Counted from the first letter of the stretch, positions 46,290 to 58,616 are shown. The stretch is 64,000 bases of DNA from Okapia johnstoni (GCA_024291935.2 CM044312.1:46630001-46694000), one strand, 5' to 3'. The notes: generated from the letters alone by a model not told the origin. Program-made: numbers and translations.

Positions 46290-46495
46290 AGCTGACCCTT
46301 ATTGGGGGCACACTCATTTAAACCTCACAACAGCCCTGTGAAGGCTGATACCTGCTACAATATCTTCATATATACAACAAAGGCTCAGAGAGGCAGAGTG
46401 CCTTGTCTGAGGTCACAAAGCTCTTCCGTGGCAAAGCAAGGGTTGTACTCTAGCCGTCTTAGCTCTAGAGCTTGTCTTCCTTACCTATGGTCCCA
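46290..46495 (-). mobile_element. MIR SINE relic
   Basis: Antisense MIR: 'catttaaacctcacaacagc', 'aggctcagagaggcagagtg', 'tgaggtcacaaagctcttcc'. Confidence 0.75.
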
Positions 46496-48026
46496 CTAAT
46501 AACTTGAATTCACCCGAATGGAACTGCACATCTCTCCGTATGTTCAAACGCATGTCAGTGAACTCGTGGTGGACTTTGAGAGTACCTGGCACACCCAAGT
46601 CACACACTATGTATTTGTTAAACACACAAATGAAAGGCAAAGATGAAACAGGCCTCCTGACACCAGGTCACTGCTTTCTAACCACATAACAGTGTTCTGT
46701 GTGGACACTGCAAGTGATGAAGGCATTGTGGAGACGCACACGTGGCTGTGTATCTGACATCCAGGGTCTGCCACTTCAAGAGAGATGAGATGCAGAAGTC
46801 CAATCCCCCGTCACCTTCCATTGTGTTGATTTTTGACAAAGAAGTGAGAACCACGAGTTGATGATGTGGTCACAGGCAGCCGCACTCCTGCTGGTACACT
46901 CATAACAAGGGGAATGTGGGAGGGACGTGGAGGCTGCCACCCCCACACCAGCCAGGACCGCACAGCCCTGACTGCCGCCCAGCCCCCATGACGTGACTGC
47001 CATCACTGAAGGGCTGAGCAGTGCTCGGAGGCTGTGACCCTGCTCCTGGCTCCTTCCTTGTCACTCTCACTCCACAGCCCATGATTGAATTAAGGTTAAG
47101 ATCTATGGAAGCCTTAAGGTTAAGGGTATGAAAATCAGCTGCTTCTAAAAACTGGGTGTTCAGATTTTAAAACAACTCTACCAAGCAAGGGTAAGAAATC
47201 CTCTATTTGAATAGGCACATTCCCAGAAAAAGATGTAAAGGGAAAACCAACCTTTTTCTCATCAGCGCTTTCTTATTTTGCCTCCATCCTCTTTTTCTTT
47301 CTCTTTGAGACTTCAGAGAAGCCTCTGTTCTTCTCTTACCAGCTCAGCTTGGAGTCAAGCCCCTGCAGTTTGTTCCTGACTGAAGTTTGGTACCTAATTC
47401 CCCAGCTCTCCATCTTGGTGAGAGGAGAAACAAACTGCCCTCAAAGCACAAGAAAACGCCTTGTCTCCTTTATTGTTCTCATATTCTGGCTATTTTTCAG
47501 GGAAAACAAAATGAATGATAAGAAACAAGGATGTCCCTTCAGTACTGCAAGGATCTCGGTGACACTGCCGCCCCACCTCCCACATCAGCTCCGCTATTTT
47601 ACTTTTGGGGGAGATTAAAATGGCTCCTTCCCCTGAGCCTTCCAGTTGCTGCTCGAGATTCACCGAGATTTAACATAAAGGTTTTCTGTGGCAATAGGCA
47701 ACTCTCAAGACCTATTTCCGATGCAGAGTCCCAGTGTTTTCAAATGGCGACTCCTAAGTGGGTCGTGAAGTCATTTTTGTGGGGCATAATTAGAATTTTT
47801 TTAAAAAAATGGACAGAATGTAATAGAAAGTATCAGAATATAAGATGTGTTTGCAAAACTTGTTTCAGGTGTGTGTCTCAGTGTAAAGATTCTTCTGACT
47901 ACATGTCACAGTAAGAAAAGCATGAAACCATTTTAACCACCAGTAACCACTAGTATAGAACTTCTTTCTAAAAGAACCAACATTCATTTCCAGGGGAGGA
48001 AAATCAAAGAATTTTTAACTGACATT

Positions 48027-48038
48027 TAAATAGGGTAT
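48027..48038 (+). repeat. Target-site duplication of Bov-A2, left
   Basis: 'taaatagggtat', identical to 48181-48192. Confidence 0.9.
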
Positions 48039-48180
48039 GCTGCTGCTGCTGCTGCTGCTGCTAAGTCGCTTCAGTCGTGTCCGACTCTGTGCGACCCCAC
48101 AGACGGCAGCCCACCAGGCTCCCCCGTCCATGAGATTTTCCAGGCAAGAGTACTGGACTGGGATGCCATTGCCTTCTCCA
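48039..48180 (-). mobile_element. Bov-A2-type SINE with perfect 12-bp target duplication
   Basis: Antisense copy starts with a (GCT)n tail, then 'aagtcgcttcagtcgtgtcc', and ends 'gccattgccttctcca'. Low divergence and perfect target duplications indicate a young insertion, possibly polymorphic. Confidence 0.95.
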
Positions 48181-48192
48181 TAAATAGGGTAT
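48181..48192 (+). repeat. Target-site duplication of Bov-A2, right
   Basis: Second copy of 'taaatagggtat'. Confidence 0.9.
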
Positions 48193-49250
48193 AGAGAGGC
48201 TGAAATAGAAGAGAAAGGTCATTTTTGGTGGCTGCCAATAGGGCACCGTGTCAGCTAGCAGGAACCTACTACAAACAGGGGAGGTGGGCTGTTGGCAAGC
48301 CGACCTCAGGCCAACCAGGAGGACACAGACAGGGTCTCACCGTGAAAGTGACAGAAGTGTATCATGGAGAGAAAGTATGAAGACAGCTCTTCACTGTTTC
48401 AGGTGTCCTTCTGGACCGTGCCACTTCTCATTCTTTTTGAATATTCTCTAGGGAAGCCAATCTTTGTTTGCAGGGTGGGTGAAATCTGGTTCTAAGAAAG
48501 GGTCCCAAGTCACCCACAGGGCTCTTTTAAAAAGGGTCCTGCAGGGCACCCTGGACTCTCTTACCAGCTGTCATCAGGTTGCCAAATAGAATAGGTTCTC
48601 TGAGTCTCAAACCTTGCAGCTGAGCTAAGAAGGGCTGGCCAGCAAGCAGGTGCCTCTGAGTGGTGAGTGTCCAGACTCAGAGAATCAGGCCTGCTCAGCC
48701 CTGTGAAGGAGGTGCAGGGGAGCCTGGAAGGAGGGGTGTGGGTGTGTCCAAGGGTCACTGGCTTGTCCTGCCCATCACCCTCATGTGTCTCCTGGGAGAT
48801 TGCTGTCAGACTGTGGGTCCCTCAAGGCTGGGCTGCTCTAACTGTCCGCAGGCCCCAGTACCCAGCATGTGGTGCACCCTGAGCAAGGCTCCTCCAGTCC
48901 TTGTGTACCTACGGCAGAGGCCCTGAGCACTGGAAGGATGGAACCACGTGACACAATGCATACAGGGATCTGTATGTCACATACAGACTCTGCTTCGTAA
49001 TTACGCTTATGTAATACACACTACAATTTGTATATGACAAAATAAGAGGAACAGTGACGATGCCATTAGGGATCACAATCTGTGTGATGCACGCACACAA
49101 CAGCTCTATCTCCCATTAAACCTGATGAATACAACTATGGAAACCAGCTGGATCCCAGCCAGAGGCTACGTGGGGCAGGTAATTCAGGGACTTGGGAGCA
49201 GGCTGCATGTATTAGGATCTGGCTCTGCTATTACCATCTGGTGCCCTCTA

Positions 49251-49408
49251 CCAGACTCCTCTGTCCGTGGGATTTTCAAGGCGAGAATACTGGAGCAGGT
49301 TGCCATTTCCTCCTCCTGGGATCTTCCCCACCCAGGGATGAAACCCACATTTCTTGAGTCTCCTGCATTGGCAGGCAGATTCTTTACCACTGTGCCACCT
49401 GGGAAGCC
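49251..49408 (-). mobile_element. Bov-tA SINE
   Basis: Antisense copy: 'ccagactcctctgtccgtgg', 'ggcgagaatactggagcagg', ending 'gccacctgggaagcc'. Confidence 0.88.
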
Positions 49409-49424
49409 ACCCTCAGATCCAATA

Positions 49425-49499
49425 TTCCACCTTCAACTCCTCATCTGTAAAATGGAAAAACACTGGAGCTAACTTCATAGGGCTGTGGTGAAGATGAAG
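49425..49499 (+). mobile_element. MIR fragment
   Basis: 'cctcatctgtaaaatggaaa' and 'cttcatagggctgtggtgaa' between two Bov-tA copies. Confidence 0.55.
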
Positions 49500-49612
49500 A
49501 AGGAAATGGGGTCCACTCCAGTATTCTTGCCTAGGAAATCCCATGGACAGAGGAGCCTGGCCCGCTACAACTCTGGGCTCACCAGAGTTGGATACGACTT
49601 AGCAACTACACC
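49500..49612 (+). mobile_element. Bov-tA SINE 3' part
   Basis: 'ccactccagtattcttgcct', 'catggacagaggagcctggc', 'ggatacgacttagcaac'. Confidence 0.85.
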
Positions 49613-49669
49613 ATCACCACCAATATGTATAAAGTGGTTACATTAATTTGTGGCATACAGTTCTGTACT

Positions 49670-49920
49670 ATATTAGCTCTGGATGGTATTATTGTTTTGA
49701 TCAGTAATTTAAAACTGTCTAGACTTGAAAGAAATGACCACGCACGGACAAAGCCAGCGAGAAATCATCTGGTTAGAGTCATCTGTCTAAAATGCATGGA
49801 CAAAAATGCCTAAGATGTAGTTTGCCTTTTTAATACAATGGATGAGAATACTGCATTCTAATGCTGTCAGAAATAAACAAACGGCTGATTCAGGGTTATA
49901 TGGCTGAACTTATTTTTCAT
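49670..49920. promoter_or_regulatory. Repeat-free block, candidate conserved noncoding element
   Basis: Non-repetitive AT-rich sequence with 'ttgatcagtaatttaaaac', 'agaaatcatctggttagagt' and 'aaataaacaaacggctg' (forkhead-like). No coding signal. Function inferred only. Confidence 0.25.
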
Positions 49921-51007
49921 TAATTCACCCACAGTCCTGGAGACCTGGGGGTGAAAGAGACATGCAATCTCTGCCTTCAAGGTGTGCAGTGAGAGGAGGG
50001 CCCCCCAGTGGCTCATTTCTATACTGTGGGTGTCTGCAGCGAGGGCATGCCCTGCTCTCAATAATGTGAATACTGGAAACAATGGGAGCAGAGGACTGTC
50101 TTTTTGAAACAAATGCAGCCTTCTCTGTGGTACAGAGGCACTTGCCAGGGCTGGTTACAGGAATAGTGTTTTCCTTTCTAACTACAGATTTAATATGTTG
50201 TATGTACAGGCAGGGTGGATACTTTTGTGCCAACAGAAAGCTCAGAGGGTAGGGTTGGGAAAAGGAGGATGATGGACATCAAGAAGAATGATGCATAATC
50301 AAGATAAATAATTAGGGTCCACTGGCAAAACTCCGTTTTGTGCTGCATCAGAGTAATCGTCTCTTTCAGACCCAGCCGAGGACGTAAAAACGCACCACCG
50401 CAGAAAATACGTTGTGCTTCTCTGGGGAAGAATGTCATGAAGAGTCACTGAAAGTTCACAGGAATCTCGGAGATCTCCCATAAAAGCTTTGTTTCACACT
50501 TTGTCCCATGTGGAAACTACAGCCTGGGCCGCATGAAAAACGAGTTTTATGAGAGCACTTCTGATTTTTAAGAAGGCTATTTGGCTTCATAACAGGGCAG
50601 CTTCCTGAGAGCCCCGGGATGTCATTTTTACATATTGCACGTCGCAGGCTGCCTCCATAATCGTCAGGGCCACACTTAAACCTGCTGAAACGTTGCTTAA
50701 GTGACAAACTTCGACAAAAGCGATTGGGAGAAACAGCAGGGGCAAGAACTTCCCGGTCAAAGAGATTGTTTTAAGTGTGCTATAAAAAAGGAGTCTGATT
50801 TTTTGCATGAGGGTAAGGGGTTGAGTGAGACAAGGACAGCGTGGCTTCTCCTGCTTCTGGCATTTTCCATTCCCTACACGATTATTACCCAGCTTCTCCT
50901 GGGCCCCAGTGTTGCAGCAGGCCTTGAAGTCCAAGGTTGCAGAGTGAGCATCCAGTGACCTTGATGATGCTTTCTCCTCTATTTTTCTGGCAATATCTTA
51001 CATGACC

Positions 51008-51178
51008 ATGAGCACACACTTTGGAGCCCAATAGCCTGGATCCCAATGCCACCTCCTTCACCGATTGTTCACTGACCTTGGGCCACTTGCTCAAGTTTTC
51101 TTTGCCTAAGAACCCACATCAGACAATTCAATGAATCAACATATACGTAAGTGCTTAAACCAGCACCTGCCACTCAGC
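51008..51178 (+). mobile_element. MIR SINE
   Basis: Sense MIR: 'cctggatcccaatgccacct', 'gaccttgggccacttgctca', 'cagcacctgccactcag'. Confidence 0.65.
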
Positions 51179-51669
51179 ACTCTCTGTTAGTATTTTCAGA
51201 ACCCCAGGAGCAGCAGGGGTCCATGAAGTTGCCTGGTTTCCCCCGCCCACTGTCACTCCTGCGTCCATAGCTGGTTCCTTCCCCGTGGGTTAGTGACCCT
51301 CAGGCTCAGCTCCCATGTTCCCCACGGGGTTGGTTCCTGCCCTCCTGCCTCTCCTCCTGGACTGCTCTAGCCTGTGTGTTGGCCATCTGGTCACTGTCCT
51401 CTAGATTCACCTTCCCCGTGTGCTGCTGTGGATCAATCCCCCTGTACTCGCTCACGTTGGACAAGAACGTGGCCTGCCATGGCCTGGCAGCGGGCTCCCT
51501 TGGATACTCTGTCCTAGTCCATCCTGGCAGATGTTCCGTGACAAAGACATGATGCCACACGCTTGGCAGGCTGGCTTCCTTGCAGTTGGTCAGAGTTGAC
51601 TTCAGAAGTGGCTCTGAGCTCTCCCCATTGCTGTGAGGTCATATTTATCAACTCTGGCCGCGAGGGGTT

Positions 51670-51840
51670 GCTTGGTGACAGGGAACATGGTTCTTAGACT
51701 CAGAAGCCAACATTCAGATCCTCTTTGTGGGATCCTAGGGAACATACTGGTCTCCTTTAAGCCCTGTTACCCTACTTGAACAATGAGGCCTGCAGCAGCA
51801 TCGGCCTGACAGTGTGGTGAGGACTGAGCTGGAACACAGA
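51670..51840 (+). mobile_element. Probable MIR relic
   Basis: Weak MIR-like text: 'cagaagccaacattcagatc', 'acttgaacaatgaggcctgc', 'tgtggtgaggactgag'. Confidence 0.35.
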
Positions 51841-52829
51841 AAAGGCTTCTCACGGTGCCCAGCAGAGAACGAGTTCAGCACAGACCTGGTCACACGACCT
51901 CTTCCCTCTTTGTCCAAAACAGAGGTGGTGGGCTCCTTCCTTTCCTCCATCCTTGCCCCTCCCCGGGTCACTTCAGGGTTCCCTGGACACAGGTATTGTT
52001 GTATAGAAATCCTACACATGCAGGGTGCCTACTCTCAATGTGTTCACAGTATGTCATGCTTAACCGAACGATGCCATATAAGTGCCACATGGTGATAAAC
52101 AAGATGTTTTCCCATGGCTTAGTAACAAGACTAAGGGTTTATTATTAGACATCTATTGATAGTTGAAAACAGGAACAGTCCTAGCCTAATAAACCACACC
52201 TATTGGTCCCCGGACAGGCTGCAACAGAAGTAACAAGAGATCTGTCTGCTTGGCCCAAACTCACATGGAAATGTGATGGATGATCTATTTACAGTTTGGA
52301 TTCCAAAATCATCAGGCACTTGAATTCTGTTGTGCCTGTACTGCCTGTGACTGGTCTGGATGGGAATTTTTAATATAATGGATGAAGATGAACCAGAGAT
52401 TTCTGAGACCCTAGACAGCTATATCTTGAAGGCACCAAAGTAGACACGCAGAACTGTGGCATAAACAGACTCCTCCCCTTCCTCTCTAGAGTCTCCAAGA
52501 CGGACTATCAAGCTGCAGCAGAGGTTTCTGTTTGGGTGGCTTCCTTGTGTGCAAATCCCATGGAGGGGGTGGGTGCTGAGGAACTGCTTCTGGCCCATTT
52601 TCCAGAATGATTCAGGACAGAGCAGGCCAGGAAGGCGCCCCACCTGCTATTTTCATGTGGGAGGAAGAAGGCTTTGTCCATAAAAAACAAAAAATAGAAA
52701 CCCAGTGACATAAGATACCGTCTCACTGTCCTTTTGCCATTTATTTCATGTTTATAGTTAGGAAATGGTATTTCTGTACCAAGATCTGATCCTCTATGCA
52801 AAATAAAGGAAGGCTTTATTTTGAATTTC

Positions 52830-53110
52830 TGTATCTTGTCTTCCAAGGTCCTCCACAACTGGCCCCAGCCCTCTAGCCTCATTAAAAGAGCCTCCCACCC
52901 CTACCCCTGCCCCCAACCCCCGTCAGCTTCTCTCCTCGGGAATGGCAGGAGGTGTTTTCATGGCCCTAACTCAGCATCTCCCTCAGCTCCTGCCCTACTC
53001 CCTTTGCTCTGGTCTCTACCTGCCCCTTTCATGAATGTCTTCCAGCTCTGCTTTAAGTTCCCAAAGAGCCTGGACTGTTTTGAGCTTCTCTCCTACACCT
53101 CTAAGTCCTG
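52830..53110 (+). mobile_element. L2 LINE fragment
   Basis: 'caaggtcctccacaactggc', 'ccctctagcctcattaaaag' and 'tcatgaatgtcttccagctc' are L2 3'-region phrases. Confidence 0.55.
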
Positions 53111-53229
53111 AGTGTACTGTCTGTACTTACTTTCCGACTGACTTTAAAACACCCAAGCTTGACCCTTATAAGTTGTCAATGCTAGGTCATAAAAGGATAC
53201 CTTGCAAGGCTGGAAAAGACCTCGGGTCT

Positions 53230-53380
53230 TCTATGCCAATCTCCCCTGTTATGCGGACAGCACTGAGAACAGATGCACTGAGGCTGGGGGAGGTGACCTG
53301 TCCTTGGTCACATACTTAGCAAAGGTCCAGGCAGGGACCAAACTCCAACAGCCAGGTCCTGGACTCCTCCCCCCACCTCC
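53230..53380 (-). mobile_element. MIR SINE relic
   Basis: Antisense MIR: 'gaggctgggggaggtgacct', 'gtccttggtcacatacttag', 'ccaggtcctggactcct'. Confidence 0.55.
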
Positions 53381-54218
53381 CCAAGCTGATGTCTTGTCAG
53401 TGGCTTGCCTGAGTTAAATATATGGAAAACCAGCATTTGCCAGCCAGAAAACAGAAACTTCTCTCATTTCACAGGGACTGTTCATGATACTGAAAGAGCA
53501 AGTTCTGGAAACTACAGGTTGTTACTGATGCTTCTGAGGTTACTGATGCTTTTGACAAGTCCACATGATCCCCAGCCATGATCTGTATACACAGATGCAG
53601 AATCACAAATGTTTAAGGAGTAGGAGGTTGACACACTTCTCTCTAAATGTCACTCTAATGTCAAGGGAAAGATGAAGGTAAGAATGTTCAATTCTAAGTT
53701 CTCACGCCACTGAACAACTTTACTGCCCCATCCTCCTCCTCCTCCATTATGGAGTCTGATTTGTGGCTGGCACTAAATCCAGATGATCCGTTTTTCAAAT
53801 CCATCCTGGCCTAGAGGCATAAGGGTAGACCTCGGAGAGGCAGCCAGTGCTGTGTGCCAAAGGAGGGTGATGTTTGTAAATGTGATTATTACAACCCTAG
53901 CCAACCTCCCATTTTTCAACTCAGGTCTACCAACTACTTCTTCCCTTGAATTGGTTTTCCTCTATCAGGAGGACGTTCCTTTTTATCCAAAGACAAACCA
54001 ACAACCCTTGCAAGTCCCATAAGCCATATATAATCCACAGATTTCCTAATAGGATAATCCAGTTGTCACAGACTATAAAGGGAGCATTTTCCAGTGGCCT
54101 AAATGAGGATTAATGAACTAATATTCAGCGGACCTTTGGGGAGACACAAGAAAACCTCTGGCGTGGGTAACGTCATCAGAACCCAAGCATCTTGCACACT
54201 CTGCAATTATGAGAGGCC

Positions 54219-54226
54219 CTTTCAGA
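54219..54226 (+). repeat. Target-site duplication of BovB, left
   Basis: 'ctttcaga', repeated at 54995-55002. Confidence 0.75.
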
Positions 54227-54994
54227 GGCCCTTATGGCAGAAAGTGAAGAAGAACTAAAGAGCCTCTTGATGAAGGTGAAGGAGGAGAGTGAAAAAATTG
54301 GCTTAAAGCTCAATGTTCAGAAAACTAAGATCATGGCATCTGGTCCCATCACTTCATGGGAAATAGACGGGGCAACAGTGGAAACAGTGTCAGACTTTAT
54401 TTTTTTGGGCTCCAGAATCACTGCTGATGGTGATTGCAGCCATGAAATTAAAAGACGCTTACTCCTTGGAAGGAGGGTTATGGCCAACCTAGATAGCATA
54501 TTTAAAAGCAGAGACATTACTTTGCCAACAAAAGTCCGTCTAGTCAAGGCTATGGTTTTTCCAGTGGTCATGTATGGATGTGTGAGTTGGACGGTGAAGA
54601 AAGCTGAGCGCCGAAGAATTGATGCTTTTGAACTGTGGTGTTGGAGAAGACTCTTGAGAGTCCCTTGGACTGCAAGGAGATCCAATCAATTCATCCTAAA
54701 AGAGATCAATCCTGGGTGTTCATTGGAAGGTCTGATGTTGAGGCTGAAACTCCAATACTTTGGCCACCTCATGCGAAGAATTGACTAATTGGAAAAGACC
54801 CTAATGCTGGGTAGGATTGGGGGCGGGAGGAGAAGGGGGCGACAGAGGATGAGATGGTTGGATGGCATCACCGACTCGATGGACATGGGTTTGGGTAGAC
54901 TCCGGGAGTTGGTGATGGACAGAGAGGCCTGGCGTGCTGCAGTCCATGGGGTGGCAAAGAGTTGGACACAACTGAGCGACTGAACTGAACTGAA
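54227..54994 (+). mobile_element. BovB LINE, 5'-truncated, nearly open frame
   Basis: A sense copy begins inside the RT C-terminal coding region ('cttatggcagaaagtgaaga'). A 184-codon frame (54234-54788) runs MAESEEELKSLLMKVKEESE to HLMRRID, stops once (taa at 54786-54788) and continues in the same frame as [18 protein letters not shown] for 64 codons. The 3' end is 'gagcgactgaactgaactga' followed by an 8-bp duplication. 5' truncation makes it inactive. Confidence 0.95.
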
Positions 54995-55002
54995 CTTTCA
55001 GA
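54995..55002 (+). repeat. Target-site duplication of BovB, right
   Basis: Second 'ctttcaga'. Confidence 0.75.
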
Positions 55003-55083
55003 TGACTTCAGAGGCATAACTTTCAAGTTTTAGCATCCAGGAGAAACACAGGGCTATTTTTTTGTTCTAAAAGGTGAAAGCGG

Positions 55084-55198
55084 GGAATTGCTTGGTGGTT
55101 CAGTGATTACAACTCCATGTTTTCACTGCAGGGGGCCTGGGTTCGATCCCTGGTTGGGGAACTAAGATCCTGAAAGCTGTGTGGTGCTCCCTACATCC
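55084..55198 (+). mobile_element. CHR-type tRNA-Glu SINE
   Basis: Sense copy: 'ggaattgcttggtggttcag', 'gggttcgatccctggttggg', 'gaactaagatcctgaaagct'. Confidence 0.85.
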
Positions 55199-55222
55199 AC
55201 TGCCAGTAAATCAAATAAAATA

Positions 55223-55295
55223 CTGGGTTGGCCAAAAAGTTTGTTTTCTACAACATCTCATGGAAAAACCCTAACAAACTTTTTGGCCAACCCAA
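55223..55295. mobile_element. Mariner MITE forming a long hairpin (miR-2284/2285-like)
   Basis: Arms 'tgggttggccaaaaagtttg' and 'caaactttttggccaaccca' are exact inverse complements, bordered by TA on each side (55221-55222, 55296-55297). The 73-bp element folds on itself. Cattle miR-2284/2285 precursors are, from memory, of this mariner type. Confidence 0.9.
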
Positions 55296-55639
55296 TACAA
55301 GGTGAAAGTTTAGAAAGCGAAACCACAAATGTAAATAATATGATGGTGCCCATCTTTTGGGGTGGGTTTCAGAATGAATGTATGAAGTTGTGGTTCTCCC
55401 TCAGACGATCAAACAGAAACTCATCACAGGCATGTGCTCTGTCAGCAGGATGCACATCAGAAAATGCAGTCGAAATCTGTACCTCTAGGGTCTAAAGCAA
55501 ACTTCTGTCAGATCAGGGCACTGGGTGCTGCTGAGGCCTTCTAGTCAGAGTGCCGCAGACTCTGGAAGTCATTCTGCATTCTCATATAAATGTTCCCCCT
55601 ACAACCACTCTGTGAGTTGCAGAAAAAGGTATTTCAATA

Positions 55640-56260
55640 ATGAACAGCCGTCTGTTCCACAGAGCACAGGAAAAACATGATAAACCGAGTCACACAACCT
55701 TGGCTGTAAACATATTCTTACATGAGATTTCTACAACTCCATATAAAGAAAACACAGGCTCTTAACCACCCGCAGAAGTACAACAACAACAAGAAAATGC
55801 ACAAGGTTTCCTGCAATTAAGCTGCAGTGTTTTACAGTGCAATTTTATTTATACCTGAAAGAGAGCAAATAAATAAATATATAAAAGGTCGCACAGACCC
55901 CTCCCGCCCAAGGCTTATTCTGCAAATTAACTTTTCAGTCATAAAACCTGTGCCAGCTGGACTCTTTCCCCTGGTCCTCTGTGGCACAGGCAGCCAAAGC
56001 AGGTATACAGCCGAGAAAAAAAACAAAGTCGGGCATTTTCCACCCTCAGCCAGGGATGTTAATTGAACTTTGGCTCATGTTTAAAGATTTCTCTCTTCAT
56101 GTTCAAGAAAGAATTAAAAACAGTTGAGCTGGGGGAAAATGAACATCTGTTACTGACTTACACTCACAACCACAATGAAAAACATTCATAATTAAAGCGA
56201 TTTTGCATCCCTCCTAGTTAGAGCTGTAATGTTGGGTTAAAAATATAAACGTGGAGGCTC
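55640..56260. promoter_or_regulatory. Repeat-free block, candidate conserved noncoding element
   Basis: No repeat recognised. AT-rich motifs such as 'gcaaattaacttttcagtca' and 'ttcataattaaagcgatttt' mix with GC-rich 'ggtcgcacagacccctcccg'. Enhancer role is inference. Confidence 0.25.
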
Positions 56261-56859
56261 CTCATTGTCTTCGGGGCTTGCTTCTTACGGCTGCTTGTAA
56301 AAAAGGTAGTTTATGCTGGCTTGAGTTTTTTTTTTCCGCTGGAATAACAATCTCAGGAAACAGATTTGCGCAGAAAGATAGGGGATGACAACACAGAGCA
56401 CCTACACAATTGAGCCCCATTTTATGAAGCTATGAAACAGTAGTCAAGAAGTGTTTTATATTTGGGAGTTAAATACACTTTACGGCTGTGTAAAAAACCA
56501 GAGCCATTTTGGGCCGAACATAAACATTCCAATGTCTGCGAGGTTTACTTCTGTTGAGCGAGTGGGCAGGTTTCTATCAACTGGGAGGGATTCGTGGGTG
56601 ACGCAGAACAGTGCTGGAAAGTCTTCCACATCAAGTCATTTCCCGTCCAACATGCAGAAACTTCATCAAGAAAACCAAATCTATTTCCATACCCTCACCC
56701 TGGCTATTGAAAAAAACCTCCTCCCTGATAGATCAGCCCCCAGCCTCTTTGCCCTCCAAGTCATCTTCCTTCTGCTGCCTAGTTAACATTCCCCTAAAGA
56801 GCCTCATAATATCACTCTTGTTTGATAGCATGAGTTGCCTTTCTTATTAAAAATGTTTC

Positions 56860-57330
56860 CCCACTGCCAAGTCTATTAAACACAAATTCCTTAACCTAGC
56901 ATTTAAGGTTCTTATACCCAGATGTATGCTCGGTGAGTCCACTACACCAATCAAATTGGTGTGTAAACCATCACTGGTCCCCAAACCATCTCTGTGCTAC
57001 CCAGCTAGGTCTGGAATCTTGGAATACACAACCCCCACCCTCTAATTCTTATCTGCACTCCTCCTTAAATGCCTCGCTCCAAAGCAACTTTCCCCAGGTA
57101 ATGAAATGCTAACTGAATTGTTGCCAAGTAAAAGTGACTTCTTTGACCACTATAAACTTAATTTAAGGCGCTCAGGTTCAGGGTCTGATAGGAACTTTCT
57201 TTGCACACTCATCTTCCTTTGCAACTAGGTTTTTATCTCCCTGAACGCATTGATCTTTTTTCACTCATCTCTGCATCCCCTGCAGACTTCAGCACTGGAT
57301 CTTCCAGTCATAGTCATTAGACCCAGCTCC
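56860..57330 (+). mobile_element. Old CR1/L2-type LINE relic
   Basis: Phrases such as 'ctgccaagtctattaaacac', 'aaattccttaacctagcatt' and 'gaacgcattgatcttttttc' resemble L2/L3 3' regions. Highly diverged. Confidence 0.35.
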
Positions 57331-58607
57331 CTGGTCATCTACCTTCTAGAGATTTGGTAAAACATTTTTAAATTCTTGTCTGACATACTGCTAAGGTATA
57401 TGCAGATACTTTGGGTCAAGTATTATATGGACTAAAAATCAGTCATACTTGCCTTCCATCAACACAACATGTAATTTGGTCAAACAGATTTGCCAGGCAT
57501 GGGAATCCAATTGGAAGGGCCATCTTAGTCTGTCCCTTTTCTTGGTCAGGGTGAGAGGAAATGAATTGACATTATTTGGGAATAATCTTAAAACACAGTG
57601 TCAGTGAGCTTATCTAAAAGTTCCGCATCACTTTGCCTGCTACAGGTCTAAGGCCACTGCTCGAGGGGGTTGGCCCCATCTTGGAGCGTGTCTGTGGGTT
57701 CAAGCCAGCTCCCTCACCACAGAATCCAGCCCAGGAGAGGAGATGAGGCCAGGGAAACCCCAGGAAGAAGGGTGGAGAGGGCAGAACACTGTTATATACT
57801 TAACAGAACATGGAGCTTTTTCTGAGGTTTTGGAAAATAAGTCTGGACAGTCTTCTCTCAAAGTGGTATTGATTCAGCACACCTTTCCCTTCCCTTGCCA
57901 CCCCCTCAGGGATGAAAACCAGAAGTGCCGAGGGAGCTGCGATGTTATTCCTGGCCCCGATGAGCGGGAAGAGCCATAAATCTCTCAAGAAAGCCCAGGC
58001 TTGTGGGATTTCCAGAACCAACCCACAGATTTATGAGGACCAGACCATTCAGACAGATATCAGAGTCTTGGGTTCTTAGGAAAAACATGAATATACAGGA
58101 ACTTCCATCATTTCAGGAAATACTATTCTTTCAAGGGTTCCCCACTTAGTAGGATATGCCTGACATTGTGGGAACATCATCAAAACAGCACAGCCTGAAT
58201 CAGGCCGGTCAGCAAACCTTTAGTTTAAGAATGATCTATCAGGGGAAGTGGCTTGTGATTCACTGGGGAAGGAGAGATGGGAGAGATGGTGTGGGCAACA
58301 CAGGTTTTACATCTGGGCAGCAATATTGCTCAAATGGCCTTCAGATAATCACGACTGGCCCTGGCAACTATGAAACAGTTCAGTGGTCTCTGAACTAGCA
58401 GTGGGCTGGCAGTGCTAAAGTTACCTGGAAGCTGCTGAAAGCTGCCAAATTCTGGCTCTATTTCTGGAATTTGGCTCAAGAAATCTAGGGCAGGTACCAG
58501 GAATCCATATTTTTAAGATGCTCCAAGGTCACTGAGAAAGTCAGGGAACTCCTGAAATACAGTGTACCATGACAGAGGCGGTCGGTGGGTGATTTAAGGT
58601 CATGTTT

Positions 58608-58616
58608 TGATTCTAA
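58608..58616 (+). repeat. Target-site duplication of Bov-tA, left
   Basis: 'tgattctaa', repeated at 58802-58810. Confidence 0.8.

Noticed and set aside
54234..54788. 184-codon frame as a host gene
   Set aside because: It is the C-terminal region of a BovB LINE with target duplications.
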